This document shows, piece after piece, positions 1 to 8,114 of a DNA stretch of 64,000 nt. Numbering within the stretch: position 1 is the stretch's first letter; each line of letters opens with the position of its first letter. The notes below the pieces were generated by a model. It ran no database searches. It was not told the origin of the DNA and worked only from the letters and a program-made list of their open reading frames with translations. The DNA lies in NCBI GenBank assembly GCA_902777275.1, contig CACYTI010000009.1, forward strand, positions 43,526-107,525, given 5' to 3'. The position numbers and the translations under genes are program-made. Origin of the DNA: an uncultured Ruminococcus sp. (GTDB taxonomy: Bacteria > Bacillota > Clostridia > Oscillospirales > Acutalibacteraceae).

Positions 1-1124
1 TGGCACTCCTTCGCTTTACAAGCATTGTTGACGCATGGGGAGTTATTGCAGGAATCACAGCATTAATCGGCTTTTTAGCTTTTGTCGCTTCGATAATGTT
101 CAGGCGCGGAATAATCAAAACGGACAAAAGCTATTTGGCTACGGTAATTATGATTGGCGGATTCTTGCTTTTTATTCCGTTCTTTATTTTCAACGCGCAA
201 ATCGGGAAAACTCGTTCGTCAAATGATTCGTCCACAGCTCTTTCATCAAAAGTTGAAGAAACAACCGAAGCACCAAAAGAACTCTCACTTCCGATTTCAA
301 GTGATGAAGCACTGAAAATGGATTATGAAAAATTGTTCGAACAATTAGTATATGAAGCAGGTTTTACGAATGTGGATTATGCCGGTTTAGAAGATTTAAC
401 AAGCAGCAACGACAAGCTGAACGGAACAATTTCAAGCGTAACTGTTGACGGCGAAGAAACCTTTAAAAAAGGCGACAAATGTATGTCAAACGCCAAAATA
501 ATGATAAACTATCATTCCGTAAAAACAGCCAATTTGCCTATTTACAGATTTGATTTAGAAGATGAAGACAAAGAACTAAATTATGAGGATTTGATTACTC
601 AATTAAAAAAAGAAGGCTTTACAGATATAAGCACCCGAACGGTTGAGGACACTTCTAAAACCGAAGGTACGGTAAAAGACGTTTCGGTTGACGGCAAAAG
701 TTTGTTATCAGACTTTCCCGATTCTTACCCTCCCATAGACGCTAAAATTGTAATCACCTACTATACAAAAGCTCAGGCTGAAACGCAGGCTCAGACAAAA
801 GCTGCGAGCAAAACAGAAAGCAAGACCGAAAGCAAAGCGGAATCCAAATTAATTGCCGATACGGGTATAGTTACACCCTCATTCAAGGAAACTATGGACA
901 GCTATGAGGCGTTTATAGATGAGTACGTAGCCTTTATGAAAAAATATAAGGAAAACCCGACCGACATGGAATTATTAACCGAATACACTAACTACTTAAC
1001 CAAATACAGCGAATACGTAAATAAAATCAATGAAATTGATAAAGATGACCTTTCCGATGCGGATTTAGCATACTACACGGAGGTTAACATGAGGGTATTG
1101 AATAAGCTGGCGGAAGTTGAATAA
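1..1124 (+). CDS. Membrane protein with two PASTA-like repeats, 5' end outside window
   Basis: The reading frame is open from the first bases of the window, so the true start lies upstream; the first internal ATG is at 96. Two hydrophobic segments are visible, one encoded at about 48-107 and one just after the ATG at 96 (residues 14-34 counted from it). Two PASTA-like repeats follow (about residues 75-140 and 161-223), each with a GFT(N/D) turn, a V-DG element and a closing AKI-I-Y strand. A Thr/Ser/Lys/Ala-rich linker leads to a helical C-terminal domain (about 262-342) resembling the DUF6591-type tail of clostridial lipoproteins. Base composition looks more AT-rich than the genes that follow. 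A role in wall sensing or anchoring is inferred only; the function is unknown. Confidence 0.7.
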   Translation, partial: ALLRFTSIVDAWGVIAGITALIGFLAFVASIMFRRGIIKTDKSYLATVIMIGGFLLFIPFFIFNAQIGKTRSSNDSSTALSSKVEETTEAPKELSLPISSDEALKMDYEKLFEQLVYEAGFTNVDYAGLEDLTSSNDKLNGTISSVTVDGEETFKKGDKCMSNAKIMINYHSVKTANLPIYRFDLEDEDKELNYEDLITQLKKEGFTDISTRTVEDTSKTEGTVKDVSVDGKSLLSDFPDSYPPIDAKIVITYYTKAQAETQAQTKAASKTESKTESKAESKLIADTGIVTPSFKETMDSYEAFIDEYVAFMKKYKENPTDMELLTEYTNYLTKYSEYVNKINEIDKDDLSDADLAYYTEVNMRVLNKLAEVE

Positions 1125-1141
1125 AAACCCAATAAGACCTA

Positions 1142-1177
1142 AAAACAGGAACGTGCACCAACACACGTTCCTGTTTT
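1142..1177. terminator. Bidirectional intrinsic terminator
   Basis: Perfect 14-bp inverted repeat (1142-1155 with 1164-1177) with an 8-nt loop. It has an A-run on the left and a T-run on the right, so it can end transcription from both directions. It lies between two convergent genes, the membrane protein ending at 1124 and the M23 peptidase ending at 1197. Confidence 0.85.
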
Positions 1178-1196
1178 ATGTATGAAATTATCTGTA

Positions 1197-2555
1197 TCAA
1201 TAAGAAACCATATCCCAATACGCGCTAAGCTCGTCCATTGGGTTGTATTTTTCGCCGTTATAGCGGCACTCGAAGTGGAGGTGCGGTCCGGTTGAATGAC
1301 CTGTTGTTCCGACATAGCCTATTACCTGTCCCTTGGTAACGGTCTGTCCGGGGCTTACAACGACGGTCGTAAGGTGGGCGTAGATCGTTTCCTTGCCGTT
1401 GCCGTGCTCAAGCCAAACGTAGTTGCCGTAGCCGCCGCCGCAGCCGCAGCTTTCGCTCATGTCCTTGCCCCAGTTGTGGGTGCAATAGGTGCAGGTATCG
1501 GCGACCGTACCGCTTTCTGCTGCCACTACGACAGCTCCCAAAATGTCGCCGCCCGCTATATCAATGGCACCGTGGTTATAGGTGGTTCTGTCCTCGTTCC
1601 AAAGAGAACTGAGGAAGTAGTAACCGGGGCACGGCCACGTGTATCCGCTTCCCGAGGGAGTTACCGTTCCGCCCGATGAGTCCGAACCGCCCGATGAGCC
1701 CGAACCGCTTCCGCCGCTCTGCTGAGCCTGCTGAGCCTGCTGCTTCTGCTGCTCTGCCGCTTTCTGCTTAGCTATCTGAGCCTGAACAGCCGCCTGAGCC
1801 TGCGCAGCCTCCTCCTGCTGAGCAAAATCCTTTGCCGCCTGAGCCTCAAGCTCAGCGGTCTTGGAGTTGGCGTTTTTTAGCGCCGCCTTTGCGTTCTCAT
1901 TCTTCTTTGTCAGCTCGGCAAGCACCGCCTTGTTTTCCTCACTCAGCTTGTTGAGTTCGGCAAGGTCGGTTTTGAGCTTTTCCTGCTCCTTTTCAAGCTT
2001 GGTCTTCTCGGCTTCAAGATCCTTTTTCTGACCCTGTACCACATCAAGCTTGCCGTTGATTTTTTCGATCATTTCCTTGTCGTAGTCAGACAATGTCTTT
2101 ACCAGAGCGATTTTGTCGATGAAGTCGCCGAAGTCCTTTGCTCCGAGAAGGATCTCAAGATTGCTCGCGCTGCCCGCCATATAGATTATGCTCAGACGCT
2201 CGCAAAGCGCGTTGACCTGTTCGTCGATGTCGGTGTTGCCCTTTTCGATTTCAGCCTGCTTTGATCCTATGCTTTTGTTGATTTCCTCGATAGATTCCTT
2301 TGTGAGGATGACCTTTTCGTTCAGCACGGAAATTTTGTTGGTCAAAGCCGTGCTGTAAGCCTCCTTCTCACTGATGTCCGACTCGGTTTGGTCGAGAACC
2401 GCCTGATACTCGGCGCTCTTGGCTTCAAGCTCTTCAAGGCGCTCCTGAACGGTTTTTTCTTCCGCTTTAACGCTGAAGGACACGGAGGGAACCAACGGCG
2501 CAGCTAAAACGCATAAGCTGAGCACTGCGCAAATAATTATTTTAATTCTTTTCAT
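1197..2555 (-). CDS. Secreted coiled-coil M23 peptidase (EnvC/PcsB-like)
   Basis: Predicted cell-wall hydrolase or hydrolase activator acting outside the membrane with FtsEX. The ATG at 2555 is chosen because a strong GGAAGGAG site precedes it; the longer frame would overlap ftsX. In the 452-residue product a signal peptide (1-31) is followed by a long coiled coil (about 35-250), an Ala/Gln-rich stretch, a Gly/Ser linker (about 280-305) and a C-terminal LytM/M23 domain. The zinc-ligand pattern is intact: H328 and D332 (HGAID), H394, and HLH at 425-427, so it may be catalytic, unlike E. coli EnvC. An unusual Cys-rich insertion (CTYC, then CGC) sits inside the M23 domain. It is third in ftsE-ftsX-M23 with a 19-bp gap. 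Domain assignment is firm; the partnership with FtsEX is inferred from position and architecture. Confidence 0.88.
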   Translation of the reverse strand: MKRIKIIICAVLSLCVLAAPLVPSVSFSVKAEEKTVQERLEELEAKSAEYQAVLDQTESDISEKEAYSTALTNKISVLNEKVILTKESIEEINKSIGSKQAEIEKGNTDIDEQVNALCERLSIIYMAGSASNLEILLGAKDFGDFIDKIALVKTLSDYDKEMIEKINGKLDVVQGQKKDLEAEKTKLEKEQEKLKTDLAELNKLSEENKAVLAELTKKNENAKAALKNANSKTAELEAQAAKDFAQQEEAAQAQAAVQAQIAKQKAAEQQKQQAQQAQQSGGSGSGSSGGSDSSGGTVTPSGSGYTWPCPGYYFLSSLWNEDRTTYNHGAIDIAGGDILGAVVVAAESGTVADTCTYCTHNWGKDMSESCGCGGGYGNYVWLEHGNGKETIYAHLTTVVVSPGQTVTKGQVIGYVGTTGHSTGPHLHFECRYNGEKYNPMDELSAYWDMVSY

Positions 2556-2574
2556 AAGCCTCTCTCCTTCCGGA

Positions 2575-3474
2575 TCACCATCCGAGAATTTCGTTTCCTT
2601 CTTTTTTGAGGTATTTGCGTATGGAAATGAATCCGCCAAAGAATCCTACGAGCAATCCCGCCGCCACGAAAGCCAGCGCAAGCGGAACGACTGCCTGCGA
2701 GAACGGGATAACGTCTATGCCCAGGCTGGTTCTCTCTATAACGCCTATTCCCGCGCGGTAGAGCAAAGCGAGCACGCCCATTGAGAGCGTGGCGGATATC
2801 AGTCCGATTATCATACCCTCTACCAAAAACGGCATTCGCACAAACATATTTGTAGCGCCGACGGATTTCATTATACTGATTTCAAAGCGTCTGGAGTACA
2901 TGGTTGTTCTGATAGTATTCGCTATTATAAACAGCGAAACAATGACCAACGCGCTTACAACGCAAACTGAAACAATGCTGATAAGATTGCTGAGCTTTGA
3001 CAGCTTACGCGCGAATTCGCGGCGGTCGGTCACGGACTGCACGCCGTTTATCGCTTTGATCTGCTTTACGGTGTCGTCATATTTACTCAGATCCTTGAAC
3101 GAAACGCGGAACGCGTCGTTAAGCGGTTTTTTGTCCTTGATAAGATTAAAGAGCTGATCTCCAAGGGTGCTGCGGTACTGCTCCACCGCGACCTGACTCG
3201 AAACAAATGTAACTTTATCTACATTATTGATTTTTTCTATTTGTTTTCCGATTTGATTGACCTCAAGCTCGCTGCGATCCTTTTCGATGTACACAGTGGT
3301 TTCGTTTGTCTTTTCAACCTCGTCAACGATTTTCTGCACATTGATCGAAAACAACGCCGCCGCTCCCGTCATCACCAAACAGCTCACAAGCACGCAAATC
3401 GACGCAATACTCATTATTCTGTTGGCGTAAACATTCCTGAGGCCCTCTTTTACAAGATAGCCAAATCCTTTCAT
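2575..3474 (-). CDS. ftsX: Cell division ABC transporter permease FtsX
   Basis: Membrane subunit of the FtsEX complex, which transmits ATP hydrolysis by FtsE to an extracellular wall hydrolase at the septum. The 299 residues have the family layout: a first membrane helix (about 20-44), an extracellular domain of about 125 residues, then three more helices (about 172-195, 218-240, 262-285). The sequence ISIMKSVGAT in the first cytoplasmic loop of the FtsX/MacB fold is typical. It follows ftsE by 30 bp and precedes the M23 peptidase. Length is normal for the family. Confidence 0.93.
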   Translation of the reverse strand: MKGFGYLVKEGLRNVYANRIMSIASICVLVSCLVMTGAAALFSINVQKIVDEVEKTNETTVYIEKDRSELEVNQIGKQIEKINNVDKVTFVSSQVAVEQYRSTLGDQLFNLIKDKKPLNDAFRVSFKDLSKYDDTVKQIKAINGVQSVTDRREFARKLSKLSNLISIVSVCVVSALVIVSLFIIANTIRTTMYSRRFEISIMKSVGATNMFVRMPFLVEGMIIGLISATLSMGVLALLYRAGIGVIERTSLGIDVIPFSQAVVPLALAFVAAGLLVGFFGGFISIRKYLKKEGNEILGW

Positions 3475-3504
3475 ATCATCTTCCTTTCGGCTTGCTTTGG
3501 ATTA

Positions 3505-4515
3505 TTACTTGGCGTTGTCAGAGGCAAAATGGGCGCCCTTGTAGCGGCGCGAACCTGTGCTTTTTTCCTTCTCGCCGTCATCGGGAGCCTTTTCGACCTC
3601 CGGATCTACGTAATACAGCGCTTCGTCCTCCCCCGCTTCGGCGTAAATATCCGCGTAAGGGGACTCCTCCTCCTCTTCGTAAATATCTTCATAGGCTGCC
3701 GCCCGCTCATAAATATCTTCATAGTCTTCTTCCGTCTGACCGTTGATATCTTCGTAGGTTTCAGCACGTCCGTCATAACCGTCGGTGTAGCTGTCGCGGA
3801 AATCCTCGGCGTAGTCGTCAAAGCTTTCGTCGATGCTGCGCTTCTGTGCTCCCGAAAGCGAGTCGCTGATTATCTCTCCCCTGTCAATGGTGATGACCCT
3901 CTGGTTAAACTCACGGACAAGCTCGTGCTCATGGGTAACGACAAGCACGGTGGTTCCCATTGCATTTATCTGAGTGAGCAGGTCGATTATCTCATAGGAC
4001 AACTCGGGGTCGATGTTGCCCGTAGGCTCGTCCGCAACAATAATGGCAGGGTTGTTTACAAGAGCACGCGCAAGACTGACGCGCTGCTGCTCACCGCCCG
4101 AAAGCTCGGATGGCTTGTCGTGCATTTTGTCCTTCAACCCGACCAAATCGAGAACATACGGCACGCGCTTATTGACGGTCGCATTGTTCTCTCCAACCGC
4201 GCGCATCGCGAACGCCACGTTGTCAAAGACGTTCATTTTGTCGATGAGGCGGAAGTCCTGAAAAACTATCCCCATATGGCGGCGGAGATACGGCACGTTG
4301 CGTTTTTTAAGCTTTGACAGCTTGTTGCCGTTGATTGTTATTTCTCCCGTCGTGGCAGCCTCTTCTTTCATAATCAGCTTAAGAAAGGTGCTTTTGCCCG
4401 CGCCGGAAGCGCCCACGATAAACACAAACTCGCCCTTGTCGATGTGAAGGGTGACGTTGCGCAGCGCGTGATTGCCGTTGGGATAGGTTTTTGATACGTT
4501 TTCAAAATCAATCAT
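3505..4515 (-). CDS. ftsE: Cell division ATP-binding protein FtsE with long acidic Tyr-rich tail
   Basis: ATPase of FtsEX. Walker A is GASGAGKS (35-42), the signature is LSGGEQQR (138-145), Walker B is IIVADEP (158-164), and the switch His lies in VVTHEHE (192-198). The ABC core ends near residue 222, the usual FtsE length. Here about 114 more residues follow, strongly acidic and Tyr-rich, with YEDI at 254-257, 265-268 and 275-278 and YADI at 287-290, ending in a basic GSRRYKG stretch. The tail is in frame with no internal stop and ends 30 bp before ftsX, so it looks genuine rather than a frameshift. The start has AAGGTG 10 bases upstream. First gene of ftsE-ftsX-M23. Confidence 0.93.
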   Translation of the reverse strand: MIDFENVSKTYPNGNHALRNVTLHIDKGEFVFIVGASGAGKSTFLKLIMKEEAATTGEITINGNKLSKLKKRNVPYLRRHMGIVFQDFRLIDKMNVFDNVAFAMRAVGENNATVNKRVPYVLDLVGLKDKMHDKPSELSGGEQQRVSLARALVNNPAIIVADEPTGNIDPELSYEIIDLLTQINAMGTTVLVVTHEHELVREFNQRVITIDRGEIISDSLSGAQKRSIDESFDDYAEDFRDSYTDGYDGRAETYEDINGQTEEDYEDIYERAAAYEDIYEEEEESPYADIYAEAGEDEALYYVDPEVEKAPDDGEKEKSTGSRRYKGAHFASDNAK

Positions 4516-4632
4516 AATTAATTATCACCTTATTATTCCGTTGTACGCGTTTTTAAAGCTTTTTTCATTCATTCTGCCGTGATCAACTGCGGAGCTGTCA
4601 CAAAATTATCCCTTAAAAAACGCCAACGCCCC

Positions 4633-4652
4633 GAACGCGTAAAAACGCGTTC
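4633..4652 (-). terminator. Terminator-like hairpin upstream of ftsE
   Basis: Perfect 8-bp stem (GAACGCGT with ACGCGTTC) and 4-nt loop just after the regulator gene that ends at 4679. Read on the minus strand, a short GC-rich run then TTTTTT follows about 15 bases later, so it is an imperfect intrinsic terminator. It could partly separate ftsE from the upstream regulator. Confidence 0.45.
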
Positions 4653-4678
4653 AGGAACGTATAAAACACGGCTATAAA

Positions 4679-5764
4679 TCAGTACTTTGTGGGGCTGGCG
4701 TTAAGGTATTTTTTAACCATAAGAGCCACTTTAAATACTATCGCGTCCTCAAACTCGCGAAGGTCAAGACCTGTGAGCTTTTTGATTTTCTCAAGTCTGT
4801 AAACCAGCGTGTTGCGGTGAACGAAAAGCTTTCGGGAGGTCTCCGAAACGTTGAGGTTGTTTTCAAAAAATCTCTGGATCGTGAACAGCGTTTCCTGGTC
4901 AAGACTCTCAATCGAGCCGCGCTTAAACACTTCCTTAAGGAACATTTTGCAAAGCGTAGTGGGGAGCTGATAAATAAGGCGGGCAATACCGAGATTGTCA
5001 TAGCTTACGATAGTGCGCTCGGTGTCGAACACCTTGGCAACCTCAAGGGCAGACTGAGCTTCCTTGAACGAACGCGCCAAATCCTTTATGCCGGTCACGG
5101 TTGTGCCTATGCCGACAACGCAATGGGTGTAAAACTCGCTTGAAAGGGTGTCGGAGATTGAGCTTGCAAGCTTTTCAAGGTCGCGGCCGTCGGTGTCGGG
5201 CTTGACCTCCTTGACAAGGGCGATCTCCTCCTCGTTGATGTTGATGACAAAGTCCTTCGACTTATCCGGAAACAGGTTTTGAACAATATCATAAGCGGAA
5301 ATATCGGTGCGGGAAACGATCCTGATAAGCAGGCAAACGCGCGCCACCTCGCTGTTGAAGTGAAGCTCCCTCGCCTTTAGATAAATATCTCCGGGCAGAA
5401 TGTTGTCCATGATAACATTCTTGATGAAATTGGACCGGTCGTATTTTTCGTCGTAATACTGCTTGATGCTTGCAAAGCTGACCGCAAGAAGATATGCATA
5501 CTTCTGTGCATACTCGTCAGTGCCCTGAACAAAAACCGCATAGTCGTATTTTGCGCTGCTTCCAAATGACTTGTATGTGTAACCGTTAATGACAAAGGGC
5601 GCGGTAGAGCTGAGGGTCTCGGAGTTAACGCTTTCGTTAACCTCGCCGATTTTTCCAAGCTCCGAGCAAGCGATAACAACGGAGGTTTCATCAATTACGC
5701 CGATGGTTCTGTCAACTGCATCCTTCATTTGATGCACGATACCCTGAAATAATCTGTTTGACAT
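4679..5764 (-). CDS. PucR/CdaR-family transcriptional regulator
   Basis: 361-residue product from the ATG at 5764, chosen because AGAGGT lies 8 bases upstream; a longer in-frame start at 5818 has no visible site. The C-terminus carries the PucR/CdaR helix-turn-helix (HTH_30 type), with the sequence LNVSETSRKLFVHRNTLVYR near residues 300-320 and a typical K-LTGLDLR ending. The middle is a GGDEF-related regulatory fold as in CdaR proteins; the N-terminal part resembles a sugar-diacid-recognition domain but is weakly matched. In known members this family activates catabolic genes. No catabolic gene is adjacent, so the target and ligand are unknown. Confidence 0.8.
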   Translation of the reverse strand: MSNRLFQGIVHQMKDAVDRTIGVIDETSVVIACSELGKIGEVNESVNSETLSSTAPFVINGYTYKSFGSSAKYDYAVFVQGTDEYAQKYAYLLAVSFASIKQYYDEKYDRSNFIKNVIMDNILPGDIYLKARELHFNSEVARVCLLIRIVSRTDISAYDIVQNLFPDKSKDFVININEEEIALVKEVKPDTDGRDLEKLASSISDTLSSEFYTHCVVGIGTTVTGIKDLARSFKEAQSALEVAKVFDTERTIVSYDNLGIARLIYQLPTTLCKMFLKEVFKRGSIESLDQETLFTIQRFFENNLNVSETSRKLFVHRNTLVYRLEKIKKLTGLDLREFEDAIVFKVALMVKKYLNASPTKY

Positions 5765-5832
5765 GGTTCTTACCTCTTTTTCCTGCATATTTTGTAATAA
5801 TAATTGTAAGGGATACAATTTCTCTCATATAC

Positions 5833-5861
5833 ATATTACACAAAATCGAGAAAAAAATCAA
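5833..5861 (-). promoter_or_regulatory. SigA-type promoter for the CdaR-like regulator
   Basis: On the minus strand, TTGATT (5861-5856), a 17-base spacer and TAATAT (5838-5833), about 70 bases before the start codon at 5764. The remainder of the gap, 5862-6019, is AT-rich with nothing else I recognise. Confidence 0.6.
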
Positions 5862-6019
5862 CCTCTATCAACAAATTTTTTTGAAAATTTTTAGATATTT
5901 TCACAACTGACCCACTATATATTCTATTTTGAAAATAAATATAACATATTAATGTGACAGAATTGTGACAAAATTGTAATAACAGCTCGTGAATAAAGAA
6001 ATATTATTTATAAGCAAAA

Positions 6020-6041
6020 CCGCCTTGCAAAAGCAGGGCGG
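6020..6041 (-). terminator. Intrinsic terminator after the 574-residue membrane protein
   Basis: 9-bp stem (CCGCCTTGC with GCAGGGCGG, one G-U pair) and an AAAA/TTTT loop. On the minus strand it is followed by TTTT and an AT-rich run. It lies about 70 bases after the stop of the gene ending at 6109. Confidence 0.75.
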
Positions 6042-6108
6042 CAAAGTAAACCGTTATTGCAGATCGTAATAAGTAAAAGAGAAATATCAGGGAACGTCAA
6101 CCGTCGAT

Positions 6109-7833
6109 TTAATATGTCTGTACCTTATAAATCTTATATCCGTCAGGCTCGGAAACAGGCTCATAAACCGCCTGCTTGCCGTCGGCGCAGTAGTGGGCAG
6201 TGAAATACTTCTCTTTTTTGAACACAACGTTGTTGTCGATTATGTAGATCTTCTTTTTGGTGACAACAGCCTCGTAGATGTTTTCGGGAAGGTTGCGTCT
6301 GCGCATTATTTCCGTATTGTGCAAAATTCCGAAGTCGTCAAGGTTATCAAGGTAGTCCTCGCTGAAGCCCCACATCGGGTGAATGTAGTTAGTGGTTCCC
6401 GTTATGAAGCCCTTTTTGGTGACGGGATCCATAACGTAGTAACAGTCGGGGTTTCGGTCAAGCTCCGAAATCAAAAAGCGCGTGTCATCCTCCGTTTCCG
6501 TTACGGGAGCGGGACCGTTGTAGATGTACAAAAATCCGCTCGCGGCGAGCAGCGCGACTACAACGGCGCAGGAAATCAACATATAGCCGTGGTGGGTCCT
6601 TATCTTGCCTGCGGGAGCCTCGCGGCGAAGCACCTCAAAGTTGAAGGAATTGAAGAGCATGGCGATCATAAGCACCCAAATTCCGTAGGTCAGGTTGTTG
6701 CCGCTGTCGTACAGGAAACGCAGAGCAAAGCCCGACAAAAAGCCCACTATAAGGTAGAAGAGCGGGAAAAACGAGAACCGGTTCTTATGATAAAAGATGA
6801 ACACCAGCGACGTCAGAACATAAACGGAAATAACGATTATCGACAGGCTAAGCTGCGTCACCTCGGCATAGTTGTCCTCAAAAACCGCGTAGCTCACGCT
6901 GAAAAAGCTTTTGGGATTGTCCTTGAGCTGCATTTGATGAACAGCCTTCAGCGCGAAGGAGTCAAGCCCTGTTTCCGCGTCGTAATAGCCGTTTTTAAGC
7001 AGCTCATAGTCCGCTTCGGTCGTGATACCGACCTCCTTGAACTCCTCGATGTGATCGTCGTAGCTCGGGTACGGGAGCGAGTTTATCGCGTTCTGAGTCG
7101 CGCAATACTCATAATATTCGGAGGATCGCTCTGTCGCGTGGTTGACGGCGTATGAAAACTGATACGCTCCCGCCACGAGAGCCGACACTAAAATGAACAT
7201 CAGCAAGAACGGGCGGAAATACCAGAAGAGCTTGCGGAACGGCAGGCGGTACTTTCTTTTGGCGATCAAATCGCCGAAGAAAAACGCGACCGCGAATCCG
7301 AGCGCCACAAAGAAATAAGCAAAATTCAAAAAAGAGCCGAACACAATTTCAACCACACCGACCCAGCAGGAAAGCGTGTAGCGCTTTTGGTGGATCGCGA
7401 GCAAAACGAGCAAAAAGCCCGCCACGCAAAGCAGCGCGGAGGTGCGCGTGCTGTCTATGCTTGTGTAGTGATCAAGCGCGAACATTATGTTCAGAATTGC
7501 CGAAAAGACAAAAGCCTTTCGCTTGTTGTACTTGTCGGCGAAAACAAAGGTTATGGAGACAAACGCGAAAAATGACGCTAAAACCTCAAACAGCACAAAA
7601 CAGTTGATGGTCGGAAACGCGTACTGCGCTGTGCCGATAAGCATGGCAAGAATATAGTTCACGGAAGAATTTGTGTAAATGTGAAGCTTGCCTATGGTTA
7701 TTGAGTTGTAGAAATCCGCCGTTCCCTCATAACTGAACGAGGTAAAAATGACGCACGCCGCCAAAAATATCGCGTTCAGCACAAAGGCGAACAGAAAACT
7801 GCTTTTCCAAACCGTTAAAAACTTCTCTTTCAT
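6109..7833 (-). CDS. Polytopic membrane protein of unknown function (574 residues)
   Basis: I do not recognise a specific family. The product has roughly ten or more hydrophobic helices: one at the N-terminus (about 14-32), several between 60 and 230, a soluble loop (about 235-310), a further cluster (about 325-400), one near 420-440, and a soluble C-terminal domain of about 135 residues rich in aromatic and charged residues. The general layout, many helices plus a C-terminal soluble domain, resembles GT-C-type glycosyltransferases or O-antigen-polymerase-like proteins, but I could not identify a catalytic motif. It is monocistronic between the pseudokinase gene and a terminator. Confidence applies to it being a real coding sequence. 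Confidence 0.75.
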   Translation of the reverse strand: MKEKFLTVWKSSFLFAFVLNAIFLAACVIFTSFSYEGTADFYNSITIGKLHIYTNSSVNYILAMLIGTAQYAFPTINCFVLFEVLASFFAFVSITFVFADKYNKRKAFVFSAILNIMFALDHYTSIDSTRTSALLCVAGFLLVLLAIHQKRYTLSCWVGVVEIVFGSFLNFAYFFVALGFAVAFFFGDLIAKRKYRLPFRKLFWYFRPFLLMFILVSALVAGAYQFSYAVNHATERSSEYYEYCATQNAINSLPYPSYDDHIEEFKEVGITTEADYELLKNGYYDAETGLDSFALKAVHQMQLKDNPKSFFSVSYAVFEDNYAEVTQLSLSIIVISVYVLTSLVFIFYHKNRFSFFPLFYLIVGFLSGFALRFLYDSGNNLTYGIWVLMIAMLFNSFNFEVLRREAPAGKIRTHHGYMLISCAVVVALLAASGFLYIYNGPAPVTETEDDTRFLISELDRNPDCYYVMDPVTKKGFITGTTNYIHPMWGFSEDYLDNLDDFGILHNTEIMRRRNLPENIYEAVVTKKKIYIIDNNVVFKKEKYFTAHYCADGKQAVYEPVSEPDGYKIYKVQTY

Positions 7834-8114
7834 AATGCGCTGCCCCTGAATCTGTAGTGTGGAGTGTGGAGAGCGGAGCTTTCGGTTTCCGCGGACGGAC
7901 GGCAGAGCTTTTGCCGCCGCTGCGTTTTCTCTGTAGTGCGTCTTACGTAAGCTTAACGTTTGCCCGGTATCTGCGGGAGCCCGCGTGGGGGTCCCCGCAG
8001 CACAGGGTCATCAAACATATTTATTTAACGCAACCCGATACAGAGTCCGTATCCGCACCATAATAAACCGAAATCATCACTTGTCCTTTGAAACAGCTTT
8101 GCTCCGTATGATTA

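Noticed and set aside
7857-8110. Open frames in the gap between the 574-residue membrane protein and the pseudokinase gene
   Set aside because: The frames are short, lack ribosome-binding sites and have no recognisable content. The 281-bp gap looks like GC-rich noncoding sequence with possible repeat remnants.
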